The notes: generated from the sequence alone by a model not told the origin. Positions 6,938 through 14,990 are shown, counted from the stretch's first letter. The stretch: DNA of 64,000 bases from Betaproteobacteria bacterium (GCA_028065725.1 JAPTVL010000237.1:51751-115750), one strand, 5' to 3'. Made by a program: numbers and translations.

Positions 6938-9610
6938 TTACACCTTCACCGGATTGGGCTTGTTCGGATCGAGGCCGTATTTCTTGATCGCCTCGGCGAC
7001 TTTCTCCTTCTTCACCGCGCCCTCGTCAGCCAGCGCCGACAACGCCGCAACGGTGATCCAGTAGCGATCGACCTCGAAAAAGTGGCGCAGCTTTTCGCGC
7101 GTATCCGAACGGCCGAAGCCATCGGTGCCCAGCACCGTATAGTGGCGCGGCACCAGCGCACGGATCTGCTCGGCGAAGACGCGAATGTAGTCGGTCGCGG
7201 CGACCACCGGCCCGCGCGTCTCGGCCAGGCAGGCGGCGACATGGGGCACGCGCGGCTTCTCGGTCGGATGCAGCAGATTCCAGCGCGCACAGTCCTGACC
7301 GTCGCGCGCCAGTTCGTTGAAGCTGGGGCAGGACCAGAGGTCGGCCTCGACGCCCCAGTCCTTCTTCAGCAAATCGGCGGCGGCAATCGCCTCCATGAAG
7401 ATGGTGCCGGAACCGAGCAGCTGCACGCGCGCACCGTTGGAGGCGGCGCCCTTCCTGAACTGGTACATGCCCTTGAGGATGCCTGGCGCCGCATCGGCCG
7501 GCATGGCCGGATGCTCGTAATTTTCGTTCATCACCGTCAGGTAATAGAACACGTCTTCCTGCTCGGTGACCATGCGGCGCAGTCCGTCCTGCACGATCAC
7601 GGCGACTTCGTAGGCGAAGGTCGGATCGTAGGAAATGCAGTTCGGCACGGTGCCGGCCAGCACCTGCGAATGGCCGTCCTCGTGCTGCAGGCCTTCGCCG
7701 TTGAGCGTGGTGCGGCCGGCGGTGCCGCCGACCAGGAAGCCCCGCGCGCGCTGGTCGCCGGCGGCCCAGACCAGGTCCATGGTGCGCTGCATGCCGAACA
7801 TCGAGTAGCAGACATAGACCGGGATCATCTGCACGCCGTGCGTCGAGTAGCTGGTGCCGGCGGCGATCCAGTCGGCCATCGCGCCGGCCTCGTTGATGCC
7901 TTCCTGCAGGATCTGGCCGGTCTTGGTTTCCTTGTAGAACATCATCTGGTCGGCATCCTGCGGCACGTAGTTCTGGCCGTCCTGGTTCCAGATGCCGATC
8001 TGGCGGAACAGGCCTTCCATGCCGAAGGTGCGCGATTCGTCGACCACGATCGGTACCACGCGCTTGCCGATGACCTTGTCCTTGAGCATGACATTGAGGC
8101 CGCGCACGAAGGACATCGTGGTGGAGAATTCACGTCCCTCGCCGCCGGCCTTGAGCAGGGCGTCGAAAGCCGCCAGCGGCGGCACTGGCAGCGACTCGGC
8201 CTGGCGTCGGCGCGCGGGCGAATAACCGCCGAGCGCCATGCGGCGTTCGCGCATGTAGTTGAGTTCCGGCGAGCCTTCGGGGAAGGTCAGGTAGGGCAGC
8301 TTTTCCAGGTCCTCGTCCTTCACCGGCAGCTTGAAGCGGTCGCGGAAGGCCTTGACCGAGGTGGTGCCCATCTTCTTCTGCTGGTGGGTGATGTTCATCG
8401 CCTCGCCCGCCTCGCCCATGCCATAACCCTTGATGGTCTTGGCCAGGATCACGGTCGGCTGGCCCGTGTGCGCCACGGCGGCGGCGTAGGCGGCATACAC
8501 CTTGTGCGGATCATGACCGCCGCGGTTCAAACGCCAGATGTCGTCGTCGGACCAGGTCGACACCAGCTTCGCCAGCTCCGGGTACTTGCCGAAGAAATGC
8601 TCGCGCACATAGGCGCCGTCGCGTGCCTTGAAGGTCTGGTAATCGCCGTCGACGCATTCCATCATGCGCTGGCGCAGCAGGCCGCTCTTGTCCTGGGCCA
8701 GCAACGGATCCCAGTAGCTGCCCCAGATCACTTTGATCACGTTCCAGCCGGCGCCGCGGAAATCGGATTCGAGTTCCTGAATGATCTTGCCGTTGCCGCG
8801 CACCGGGCCGTCGAGCCGCTGCAGGTTGCAGTTGATGACGAAAATCAGGTTGTCCAGTCGCTCGCGCCCGGCCATGCCGATGGCGCCCATCGACTCCGGC
8901 TCGTCCATCTCGCCGTCGCCCATGAAGGCCCACACCTTGCGGTTGTCGGTGGGAATCATCTCGCGGTGCTGCATGTACTTCATGAAGCGCGCCTGGTAGA
9001 TCGCCTGCAAGGGGCCGAGGCCCATCGAGACCGTCGGGAACTGCCAGAAATCCGGCATCAGCCAGGGATGGGGATAGCTGGACAGACCCTTGCCATCGAC
9101 CTCGCGGCGGAAGTTGTCCATCTGCTGCTCGGTCAGGCGGCCGAGCATGAAGGCGCGCGCATAGGTGCCGGGCGCCGAATGGCCCTGCGACAGCACCAGG
9201 TCGCCGCCGTGGTTTTCCGAAGGTGCATGCCAGAAGTGGTTGAAGCCGATGTCATAAAGCGTGGCCGCCGAGGCGTAGCTGGCGATGTGGCCGCCGAGGC
9301 CGGAATCGTCCTTGTTGGCACGCAGCACCATGACCAGCGCGTTCCAGCGTGCGTAGTCGCGGATCTTCTGCTCCATCTCGTAGTCGCCGGGCGTGACCGG
9401 CTGCTGGTCGGCGGGGATGGTGTTGGTGTATTCGGTGTTGGCGCTGTAGGGCATGTTGATGCCGGTCTGGTGACCCAGCGCGATCAGTTGTTCGAGCAGG
9501 AAGTGCGCGCGCTCGGGACCTTCCTGCGCGATCACGGCCTCCAGCGCATCCAGCCATTCACGGGTTTCCTGCGGATCGGCGTCGGAGGACGCGAGTTGGG
9601 GCGCAGCCAT
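6938..9610 (-). CDS. aceE: Pyruvate dehydrogenase E1 component (homodimeric type)
   Basis: AceE decarboxylates pyruvate with thiamine diphosphate and reductively acetylates lipoyl-E2. The protein is 890 aa from ATG 9610 (MAAPQLASSD...), close to the 887 aa of E. coli AceE. Visible features are NMPYSANTEYTNTIP near the N-terminus, HASYASAATLYDIGFNHFW-type active-site region (as HIASYASAATLYDIGF), the ThDP motif GDGEMDEPES...NLIFVINCNLQRLDGPVRGN, and RTTLNGEGLQHEDGHS. ATG 9610 is preferred over an upstream in-frame ATG because GAGGAG lies 5-10 nt upstream of it. It is the first gene of the minus-strand operon aceE-aceF-(BPH-like)-lpdA, with a long 5' leader back to the promoter at about 9.8 kb. 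Confidence 0.98.
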   Translation of the reverse strand: MAAPQLASSDADPQETREWLDALEAVIAQEGPERAHFLLEQLIALGHQTGINMPYSANTEYTNTIPADQQPVTPGDYEMEQKIRDYARWNALVMVLRANKDDSGLGGHIASYASAATLYDIGFNHFWHAPSENHGGDLVLSQGHSAPGTYARAFMLGRLTEQQMDNFRREVDGKGLSSYPHPWLMPDFWQFPTVSMGLGPLQAIYQARFMKYMQHREMIPTDNRKVWAFMGDGEMDEPESMGAIGMAGRERLDNLIFVINCNLQRLDGPVRGNGKIIQELESDFRGAGWNVIKVIWGSYWDPLLAQDKSGLLRQRMMECVDGDYQTFKARDGAYVREHFFGKYPELAKLVSTWSDDDIWRLNRGGHDPHKVYAAYAAAVAHTGQPTVILAKTIKGYGMGEAGEAMNITHQQKKMGTTSVKAFRDRFKLPVKDEDLEKLPYLTFPEGSPELNYMRERRMALGGYSPARRRQAESLPVPPLAAFDALLKAGGEGREFSTTMSFVRGLNVMLKDKVIGKRVVPIVVDESRTFGMEGLFRQIGIWNQDGQNYVPQDADQMMFYKETKTGQILQEGINEAGAMADWIAAGTSYSTHGVQMIPVYVCYSMFGMQRTMDLVWAAGDQRARGFLVGGTAGRTTLNGEGLQHEDGHSQVLAGTVPNCISYDPTFAYEVAVIVQDGLRRMVTEQEDVFYYLTVMNENYEHPAMPADAAPGILKGMYQFRKGAASNGARVQLLGSGTIFMEAIAAADLLKKDWGVEADLWSCPSFNELARDGQDCARWNLLHPTEKPRVPHVAACLAETRGPVVAATDYIRVFAEQIRALVPRHYTVLGTDGFGRSDTREKLRHFFEVDRYWITVAALSALADEGAVKKEKVAEAIKKYGLDPNKPNPVKV

Positions 9611-9785
9611 GACTTCTCCTCGTACTGACATTATTGGAGTCCGCCACACGGCATTGCAGCAGACTGCTTATTTGCGGCCGCTTCGCTTAACGCCGATCAC
9701 GCCGACGTCAGCCTGCACTGAAGCACCGCGTTGTTGCTCGCAGCATAGACCTAGTTCATGAATCAACACATCGCACTTATTTTGC

Positions 9786-9814
9786 ATTGTAAAAAATCAC
9801 TTCATAATACGCAA
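9786..9814 (-). promoter_or_regulatory. Sigma-70-type promoter of the aceE operon
   Basis: On the minus strand TTGCGT, a 17-nt spacer and TACAAT. It sits between the terminator of the biotin operon and aceE; the start site would be near 9779, giving a leader of about 170 nt. The -35 box lies in a short direct repeat CGTAT-TG-CGTAT, a possible regulator site. No TGGTnnnACCA PdhR-like site is visible here. Confidence 0.6.
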
Positions 9815-9835
9815 TACGTGATTTCCACGACCCAA

Positions 9836-9881
9836 AGCAAAAGACCGGCGCCAGGGAGAAAGAATCCCCGGCGCCGGTCTT
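9836..9881 (-). terminator. Intrinsic terminator of the bioB-bioC operon
   Basis: Perfect 12-bp inverted repeat AAGACCGGCGCC / GGCGCCGGTCTT with a 17-nt loop, followed on the minus strand by TTTTGCTTT. It lies 20 bp beyond the last gene of the biotin operon. Confidence 0.8.
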
Positions 9882-9900
9882 CAGGCGGTCAAACGATGAA

Positions 9901-10062
9901 TCAGGTTTCGTCGGCGTCGCGTCGAAGTGCGGCTTTCTGCCGGGCACGGCTGGCGCGTTTGTCCTTGCGCTGATGCACGCCGCCCTTCTGCAGCAGCGGC
10001 GCCAGCGCCAGCGGATTGCGCGGTTTGATCGGCCGCAGCGGCCGTTGCCTGGCGCGCTTCAT
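9901..10062 (-). CDS. Small very basic hypothetical protein (53 aa)
   Basis: Reads MKRARQRPLRPIKPRNPLA... and ends ...RRDADET. Its ATG overlaps the bioC stop as ATGA, so it is probably translationally coupled, and an intrinsic terminator follows it directly. About a third of the residues are Arg or Lys. There is no cysteine pair, signal peptide or membrane segment. I do not recognise the family; a nucleic-acid- or ribosome-associated role would fit the composition but is a guess. The overlap, position before the terminator and absence of an alternative gene on this strand support it as real. Confidence 0.6.
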   Translation of the reverse strand: MKRARQRPLRPIKPRNPLALAPLLQKGGVHQRKDKRASRARQKAALRRDADET

Positions 10063-10877
10063 CGCGAATGGAACCGGATCACCGCGCGGCCGTCGGCGAC
10101 CTGCCGCGGCTCGGGTTTCCAGGCGTGGCCATAGACGATCTCGAAGCTTGCCGGCAGGCGCCGCTCGGCATCCCGCGGCCAGGCGCGCAACAGCCGGCGC
10201 CAGTCGCGCCAGGCCTGCCGGCCCAGCAGCGCGTCGCGCACGCCCAGATGGCGCTGGTCGGCGAGGAAGGCGCGCGGCGCGGCGTAGCTCAGCGTGATCA
10301 TCTCCATGTCCATCACCGGATCGCCGAAACCGGCGGCGACCAGCATGTCGCCCAGATCGTGCATGTCGAGAAAGCGCCGCACCGTATCGCCAGCGCCGAC
10401 TTCCGCCGCGGCCGCGCGCAACTGCTGCAGCGTATCGGGACCGAGCGTGGCGAAGCAGAGCAGGCCGCCGACTTCCAGCACGCGGTGCAATTCACGCAGA
10501 ACCGGCAGCGGGTCGTCGAGCCAATGCAGCATCAGATTGGACCAGACCAGGCCCAGCGAATTGGCCGCCAGCGGCAGGGTGCGGACGTCGGCATTGACCA
10601 GGCGCGGGCCCCGTCCAGTCAGCCGCTGCAGGCGCGGCGTGCGACTGCGCACGGCGCACAGCATCGGCAAGGCGTAATCGAGGGCCAGTGGCAGCGATTT
10701 GCCGTAGCGCGTTTGCAGCGCGCGGATGCCGTCGCCGGTGGCGCAGCCGATGTCGGCGATGCGCTGCGGAGCGATCTTTACCAGATCCAGCCGCGCCGCC
10801 ATGCGAGCGCCCACTTCGCGGGCGAGGACCGCGGCCGAGTCGTAAGTCCCCGCCGCGTCAGCGAAGTCGCCGCGCAC
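10059..10877 (-). CDS. bioC: Malonyl-ACP O-methyltransferase BioC
   Basis: BioC methylates the free carboxyl of malonyl-ACP with SAM so that fatty acid synthesis can build pimeloyl-ACP methyl ester for biotin. The 272-aa protein is a class I methyltransferase. Motif I is IADIGCATGDGIRAL, the acidic loop is LALDYALPML, and motif IV region is GLVWSNLMLHWLDDP, the pattern typical of BioC (SNxxLxW.D). The start is GTG 10877, 6 nt after the bioB stop. Repeat copy 3 lies inside, read E-V-G-A-G-D-T-V before a loop. The adjacent bioB gives strong support for BioC rather than a generic methyltransferase. Confidence 0.85.
   Translation of the reverse strand: MRGDFADAAGTYDSAAVLAREVGARMAARLDLVKIAPQRIADIGCATGDGIRALQTRYGKSLPLALDYALPMLCAVRSRTPRLQRLTGRGPRLVNADVRTLPLAANSLGLVWSNLMLHWLDDPLPVLRELHRVLEVGGLLCFATLGPDTLQQLRAAAAEVGAGDTVRRFLDMHDLGDMLVAAGFGDPVMDMEMITLSYAAPRAFLADQRHLGVRDALLGRQAWRDWRRLLRAWPRDAERRLPASFEIVYGHAWKPEPRQVADGRAVIRFHSR
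10381..10405 (+). repeat. 25-bp dispersed repeat, copy 3 of 13 (in bioC)
   Basis: ACCGTATCGCC + AGCGCCGACTTCCG, antisense to bioC; the gene reads E-V-G-A-G-D-T-V. Confidence 0.7.
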
Positions 10878-10883
10878 GAGGTA

Positions 10884-11873
10884 TTAAGCGGCCTTGAGTC
10901 CCAGCCGCGCGAACAGGGCCTCGTCCCGGTCGGCCTCGGGATTGCCGGCCGTCAGCAGCTTGTCGCCGTAGAAGATCGAATTGGCGCCGGCGAGGAAGCA
11001 CAGCGCCTGCAGCTCGTCGCCCATTTCCTGGCGGCCGGCCGACAGCCTGACCATCGAGCCGGGCATCGCGATGCGGGCGACGGCGATGGTGCGGACGAAC
11101 TCGAAGGGGTCGAGCGGCGGTGCGTTTTCCAGCGGCGTGCCCGGCATCGGCACCAGCTCGTTGATCGGCACCGACTCGGGCGGCGGGTTCATGTTGGCCA
11201 GCTCGACCAGCAGCGAGGCGCGCTGGCGGCGCGTCTCGCCCATGCCGACGATGCCGCCGCAGCAGACCTTGATCCCCGCCTCGCGCACCTTGTCGATGGT
11301 GTCGAAGCGTTCGCTCTGGGCATGGGTCTTGATGACCTCGCCGTAGAACTCCGGCGCCGTATCCAGGTTGTGGTTGTAGTAGTCGAGCCCGGCGGCCTTC
11401 AGCCGCTCGGCCTGCCCGTCCTTGAGCATGCCGAGGGTGACGCAGGTTTCCAGCCCGAGCGCCTTGACCGCGCCGATCATGTCGGTAACGCGATCCAGAT
11501 CCTTGTCCTTCGGTCCGCGCCAGGCGGCGCCCATGCAGAAACGCGTGGCGCCCTTGTCCCGGGCGGCCTGCGCGGCGACGACGACCTCCTCGGTGTCCAG
11601 CAGGGCTTCGCGCTGCGCCTCGCCGTGATGCGCCGACTGCGAGCAATAGCCGCAATCTTCGGAGCAACCGCCGGTCTTGATCGACAGCAGGGTCGAACGC
11701 TGCACGGCATTGGCGTCGTGATGCTCGCGGTGCACCTGCTGCGCGCGAAACAGCAAATCGTTGAAGGGCAGTTCGAACAGGGCCACCAGGGCCTCGACAG
11801 TCCAGCGCGGCGCAGGAACGAAAGCAGGGGGCGTGGTCTGGGAAGCGGGTTGGGCAGTAGTCGTGGCAGTCAT
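10884..11873 (-). CDS. bioB: Biotin synthase
   Basis: BioB is the radical-SAM enzyme that inserts sulfur into dethiobiotin. The 329-aa protein has the radical-SAM cluster CSEDCGYC (Cys70, Cys74, Cys77) and the family motifs [36 protein letters not shown] and [16 protein letters not shown], which include the residues that hold the second Fe-S cluster. ATG 11873 ([11 protein letters not shown]) is chosen because the upstream in-frame extension overlaps the divergent comF leader and looks noncoding. It is the first gene of bioB-bioC; the other biotin genes (bioA, bioD, bioF) are not in this window. The gap to divergent comF is 56 bp. Confidence 0.97.
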   Translation of the reverse strand: MTATTTAQPASQTTPPAFVPAPRWTVEALVALFELPFNDLLFRAQQVHREHHDANAVQRSTLLSIKTGGCSEDCGYCSQSAHHGEAQREALLDTEEVVVAAQAARDKGATRFCMGAAWRGPKDKDLDRVTDMIGAVKALGLETCVTLGMLKDGQAERLKAAGLDYYNHNLDTAPEFYGEVIKTHAQSERFDTIDKVREAGIKVCCGGIVGMGETRRQRASLLVELANMNPPPESVPINELVPMPGTPLENAPPLDPFEFVRTIAVARIAMPGSMVRLSAGRQEMGDELQALCFLAGANSIFYGDKLLTAGNPEADRDEALFARLGLKAA

Positions 11874-11929
11874 CGCAGCGGACTCGCTAGAATGCGGGAA
11901 GGCGCGAATCTTGGTGGAAGGAGCCCGGC

Positions 11930-12637
11930 TTGTCAATTGCAGCGGATCTGAAGCAAGCCTTGCAGCGTGCCGCCACGGCCCTGCTGCCGCAGCACTGTTT
12001 CCTTTGCGCCGCCCCAAGCGGCGACCATCTGCTGTGCCCCGCCTGTGCCGCCAGCCTGCCCTACCTGAGCGCCGAACGCTGTCCGGTCTGCGCGTTGCCG
12101 ACCCCGGGTGCGAACCGCTGCGGCGCCTGCCTCAAGCAGGCGCCGCAGTTCGATGCGACGCTGGCGGTGTTCCGCTACGAGTTTCCGCTCGACCGCCTGA
12201 TCCAGTCGCTGAAGTACGCGCACCGTCTCGCCAGCGCCGACTTTCTCGGCCGCGCGCTGGCAAAGCTGCCGACGCCCTTCCGCCCCGACCTGGTCCTGCC
12301 GGTGCCGCTGGCGCCGGCGCGGCTGGCGGAGCGCGGCTTCAACCAGGCGCTGGAAATCGCCCGTCCGCTGGCCAATTCGCTCGGCGTGCCGCTGGAACTC
12401 CATGGCGTCAGGCGCCACCGTGACACCGCACCGCAGGCCGGGCTGCCGTGGAAGGAACGCCGACAGAACATCCGTCACGCCTTCGAATGCGACATCGACC
12501 TGACGGGCAAGACCGTGCTGGTGGTGGACGACGTGATGACCACCGGCGCCACGCTCGACGAACTGGCGCGCACGCTCAAGGCGCACGGCGCGGCGCGGGT
12601 GGAGAACTTCATCCTGGCGCGGGCGCTGAAGGATTGA
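11930..12637 (+). CDS. comF: ComF family phosphoribosyltransferase-like protein
   Basis: ComF-type proteins combine an N-terminal zinc-ribbon with a type I phosphoribosyltransferase fold; ComF is required for natural transformation in competent species, where it acts on internalised single-stranded DNA. The 235-aa protein has CFLC...CPAC...CPVC...CGAC pairs in the first 65 residues and the PRPP-binding motif [14 protein letters not shown] near residue 197. The start is TTG 11930 ([11 protein letters not shown]), preceded by GGAAGGAG with 7-nt spacing. Repeat copy 4 lies inside, read R-L-A-S-A-D-F. It is divergent from bioB, a common betaproteobacterial arrangement. Confidence 0.9.
   Translation: MSIAADLKQALQRAATALLPQHCFLCAAPSGDHLLCPACAASLPYLSAERCPVCALPTPGANRCGACLKQAPQFDATLAVFRYEFPLDRLIQSLKYAHRLASADFLGRALAKLPTPFRPDLVLPVPLAPARLAERGFNQALEIARPLANSLGVPLELHGVRRHRDTAPQAGLPWKERRQNIRHAFECDIDLTGKTVLVVDDVMTTGATLDELARTLKAHGAARVENFILARALKD
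12222..12246 (+). repeat. 25-bp dispersed repeat, copy 4 of 13 (in comF)
   Basis: ACCGTCTCGCC + AGCGCCGACTTTCT, sense to comF; read as L-A-S-A-D-F. Confidence 0.65.
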
Positions 12638-13166
12638 TCGCCAAGCCGAAACATCCATTCGCCAGGCGCTGGCTCATACCGCCGCTGTCGTACTGCTTGG
12701 GCCGCGTCAGGTAGGAAAGACCACGCTGGCGCTGCATATCGCTGCCAGTTGGCCGGACGGCACGGTTTATCTTGATCTCGAACGCCCAGCCGACCGGCTC
12801 CGCCTTGACGATGCCGACGCTTACCTGCGCGCCCAAAGCGGGAAGCTGGTCATCCTCGACGAAATCCACCGTGCCCCGGGCGTGTTCGATATCCTGCGCG
12901 GCATCATCGACGACAACCGCCAGGCCGGACAGCGCAACGGCCAGTTTCTGCTGCTGGGTTCGGCTGCGCTGGATCTGATGCACCAGTCGAGCGAAACCCT
13001 GGCCGGCCGGGTGGCCTATCTGGACATCGCACCGTTCAGCATCGGCGAAACCGCTGCGGCGGACCTTGATGCGACGCCGCTCTGGCTGCGCGGAGGATTC
13101 CCCGACAGCCTGCTCAACCAGTCTCGCCTGGCCGCCGCGCTCGGTGTCGCCAGCGCCGACTTTTGG
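12633..13166 (+). pseudogene. Truncated AAA+ ATPase (AAA_14/DUF4143 type)
   Basis: The frame encodes the N-terminal ATPase half of a DUF4143-type AAA+ protein: Walker A GPRQVGKTT, Walker B LVILDEIHRAPG, sensor-like FLLLGSAALDLM, and the family-typical WLRGGFPDSLLNQS. Two things mark it as dead or dying. The codon where the family starts Met-Ile-Asp-Arg-Gln is ATT (12633), and a stop lies two codons upstream. Homology-like sequence ends abruptly after SLLNQSRLAAALG, at repeat copy 5, so the C-terminal DUF4143 domain is absent. The frame runs on to 13544 but only as antisense of the next gene. Intact members are about 380-400 aa. It overlaps the end of comF. Confidence 0.7.
13142..13166 (+). 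repeat. 25-bp dispersed repeat, copy 5 of 13 (ATPase break point, left flank of MntA-HepT)
   Basis: TCGGTGTCGCC + AGCGCCGACTTTTG, the most diverged copy at its 5' end. It sits exactly where the ATPase fragment ends and 1 bp from the stop of the HepT-like gene. Confidence 0.7.
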
Positions 13167-13167
13167 C

Positions 13168-13644
13168 CTATTCGCCCCAGCCTCTGGCAACCAGCTCGCC
13201 AACCATGGCGTTCGCGGCACGCAGCAATGTGGCGACGAAGTCATGCCCGGACTGGAGCGCGCCAGCCAGCATCACCATATCCTCCATGTACTCATGAACC
13301 ATCCGGTTGCGTAACTGGCGAATGGCCAGCCATTGGTCGGCCGATTCGACCCACCCCAATCGCTCTGCCCGGTCCAGATTGTCGATCTGGGCTCCCACCT
13401 GCTCACCCAGTGCGGAAAGCATGGCCGGCAGCAGCTTGTCGGCCAGCGTGTCCTGAAGTCGCCCGAAGCGTCCGACGAAGGCCTCGACGCGTTCGGCCAG
13501 ATCAGCATCCTCGGCAAGAGACACCGCTCGTGCGGGAGTCATGACCGCGGAAAAAAGTCGCCGATCGGTGATTTCCAGGTGGCGGCACTCCTTGGCGACG
13601 ACCCGTGCAAGGAACTGCAGGCGGGCGAGCTTGCCCGGCGTCAC
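13168..13644 (-). CDS. HEPN toxin (HepT-like)
   Basis: A 158-aa all-helical protein from GTG 13644, which overlaps the antitoxin stop as GTGA. It carries the HEPN ribonuclease motif RNRMVHEY at 112-119, which fits R-x4-H and the extended R-x4-H-x-Y form found in HepT toxins of MntA-HepT systems. In that family the Tyr (here Tyr119) is modified by the partner nucleotidyltransferase to neutralise the RNase. Length and gene pairing agree with HepT. It ends 1 bp from repeat copy 5, on the opposite strand to the truncated ATPase. Function as RNase toxin is family knowledge; it has not been shown here. Confidence 0.8.
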   Translation of the reverse strand: MTPGKLARLQFLARVVAKECRHLEITDRRLFSAVMTPARAVSLAEDADLAERVEAFVGRFGRLQDTLADKLLPAMLSALGEQVGAQIDNLDRAERLGWVESADQWLAIRQLRNRMVHEYMEDMVMLAGALQSGHDFVATLLRAANAMVGELVARGWGE

Positions 13645-13940
13645 AACCGCACTCCCTCCGCGACGGCAACCTTGTGGATCGCACAGGTGTCGAGATTGGG
13701 CGCCGCGAGCAAGACGTCGACATGCCGGCCACCCAGGGCGCGCATGAGTCGGGCGGCGATACGTGAGCCAAAAAGTGCGGGATTGTCGACTGGATACCGG
13801 ACTTCCAGCAGCAGATCGATGTCGCCGCCACGCGCGGTATCGTCCAACCGCGAACCGAAAAGACGGACGACGCTGTCGGCACCGGCTTCTTCGCTGGCGA
13901 TGCGGCGAATTGCATTTACTTGTTCCGCTGTCAGGCGCAT
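13641..13940 (-). CDS. MNT-type minimal nucleotidyltransferase antitoxin (MntA-like)
   Basis: A 99-aa protein (MRLTAEQVNAIRRIASEEAG...) with the nucleotidyltransferase signature G29-S30 then D40-I-D42 (FGSR...RGGDIDLLLEV) and a third acidic residue in RHVDVLLA. Such minimal enzymes neutralise HepT toxins by transferring AMP to a tyrosine. ATG 13940 gives the usual length. It precedes the toxin with a 4-nt overlap, the standard order for MntA-HepT. Repeat copies 5 and 6, in the same orientation, flank the two-gene module. Confidence 0.82.
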   Translation of the reverse strand: MRLTAEQVNAIRRIASEEAGADSVVRLFGSRLDDTARGGDIDLLLEVRYPVDNPALFGSRIAARLMRALGGRHVDVLLAAPNLDTCAIHKVAVAEGVRL

Positions 13941-14022
13941 GGGAAAGTGCTTCGATGCAGGCAATGGTGCCAGTGTAGCACCGCACACCGGAACCGAAAT
14001 CACCCGGAATCGCACCCGAGTC

Positions 14023-14047
14023 GCCGTCCCGCCAGCGCCGACTCTTG
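14023..14047 (+). repeat. 25-bp dispersed repeat, copy 6 of 13 (intergenic, right flank of MntA-HepT)
   Basis: GCCGTCCCGCC + AGCGCCGACTCTTG, 83 bp upstream of the MntA-like start. Same orientation as copy 5, about 880 bp away. Confidence 0.75.
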
Positions 14048-14275
14048 AGGTGATCGGCCACACTGCACCAGGGATAAGACCCTGAATTCGATATTTTCGT
14101 GTGCCGGGAAACCGTGGCAGGAAGCCAACACTCTTGACGCAAAACAAGTACAACGTGTCACAAAATGATCATATTGACGATATTTTGACAACTGTGATGG
14201 CTCGCGCATGACCTCGAGGCGCTGAATCATCCCACCGGAAATAAGGCCCGCAGCAAGCCATCGCAGGGATAAAAT

Positions 14276-14298
14276 TTTAACTTGTTAAATATTAACAA
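14276..14298. promoter_or_regulatory. TTAAC/GTTAA palindrome cluster, candidate enhancer or operator of the pilus operon
   Basis: Two overlapping inverted repeats share a half-site: TTTAAC-TT-GTTAAA and TTGTTAA-ATA-TTAACAA (the second a perfect 7-bp-arm repeat at 14282-14298). They lie about 65-90 bp upstream of the -24 element of the sigma-54 promoter, a usual distance for an enhancer-binding protein or a cofactor such as IHF. The regulator is unknown. Confidence 0.4.
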
Positions 14299-14361
14299 TA
14301 ATATTGTATTTAAAAATCAGGAACACCCCAACTTATAAGAATAGCAGGTTGCAGGTTTTTC

Positions 14362-14378
14362 TTGGTACGGCAATTGCT
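14362..14378 (+). promoter_or_regulatory. Sigma-54 (-24/-12) promoter of the chaperone-usher operon
   Basis: TTGGTACG-GCAA-TTGCT matches the RpoN consensus YTGGYACG-N4-TTGCW, with GG at 14364-14365 and GC at 14376-14377 (12-nt offset). The predicted start is near 14389, about 90 nt before the first pilin gene. It is the only sigma-54-like site I noticed in the window. Confidence 0.7.
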
Positions 14379-14480
14379 TTATATTGCTTGCATCTGTAAC
14401 ATGCCCAGCATTAACTAATTTAATTTATTTGCCATATTATCGACATTGCTATCTATTTGAATTATAGGAGAGTCAAATAA

Positions 14481-14990
14481 ATGAAGAAGCTTCTGGCTAT
14501 TGGCGCAATCTTTGGTTCACTCGCCATCCTAGTCCCAACGTCGCAAGCCGCAGTGGGTTCCAACACCTTCACCGTCGACGCAACCCTGGGTTCGGCTTGT
14601 ACGGTCGGCGCATTCAGCGGCGCCCTGGACTTCGGCACGGTTACCGCCTTCGTGGCACCGGCAGCCCCAGCGGCGATTACCTCAACCATTTCATGTACCC
14701 GCACCCTGACCGGCGTAACTGCCGTTTTCGATGACGGAGCCGATACCGATTCGAGTACTGCCAGCGCGACCCCGACCGGTGCCGGCCTGCTGAGTAACGG
14801 TCTGCGCTACACCATTTCCGGTGCGTTCAGCGCGGTCACCAACGGTAATGCCGCAACCTCAGCCAGCATCGGCACCGCGGACACCTACACCTTTACGGTT
14901 AACGGGGCCATGGATGCCCAAGCCGGTACATGTTCAGGTGCGACTTGTGCGGCAACTTCGCAAACCCGCACGGTAACGCTCAACTTCTAA
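14481..14990 (+). CDS. Spore coat U (SCPU) domain pilin, major subunit candidate
   Basis: A 169-aa secreted protein: a Sec signal peptide (MKKLLAIGAIFGSLAILVPTSQA, cleavage about 23/24) and one SCPU beta-sandwich domain. It begins NTFTVDATLGSACTVG, has the paired cysteines (SACTV...ISCTR) and ends with the donor-strand-like TRTVTLNF. SCPU proteins are the subunits of archaic-type chaperone-usher pili, such as Csu and the Myxococcus spore-coat system, assembled at the outer membrane. GGAGAG lies 9 nt upstream of ATG 14481. As first gene behind the sigma-54 promoter and the shortest SCPU protein, it is the likely main subunit. Confidence 0.85.
   Translation: MKKLLAIGAIFGSLAILVPTSQAAVGSNTFTVDATLGSACTVGAFSGALDFGTVTAFVAPAAPAAITSTISCTRTLTGVTAVFDDGADTDSSTASATPTGAGLLSNGLRYTISGAFSAVTNGNAATSASIGTADTYTFTVNGAMDAQAGTCSGATCAATSQTRTVTLNF

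Larger units (their letters stand above)
13941..14480. other. 540-bp intergenic region with repeat copy 6, an AT-rich tract, TTAAC/GTTAA palindromes and a sigma-54 promoter
   Basis: No gene is visible. The first half is GC-rich and carries repeat copy 6. From about 14150 base composition falls sharply (runs of A and T at 14270-14320 and 14400-14470), unlike the rest of the window. This half holds overlapping inverted repeats and a -24/-12 promoter for the pilus operon. Confidence 0.7.

Noticed and set aside
13172..13544. Continuation of the ATPase frame to 13544
   Set aside because: After repeat copy 5 the frame is the complement of the HepT-like gene and has out-of-frame composition.
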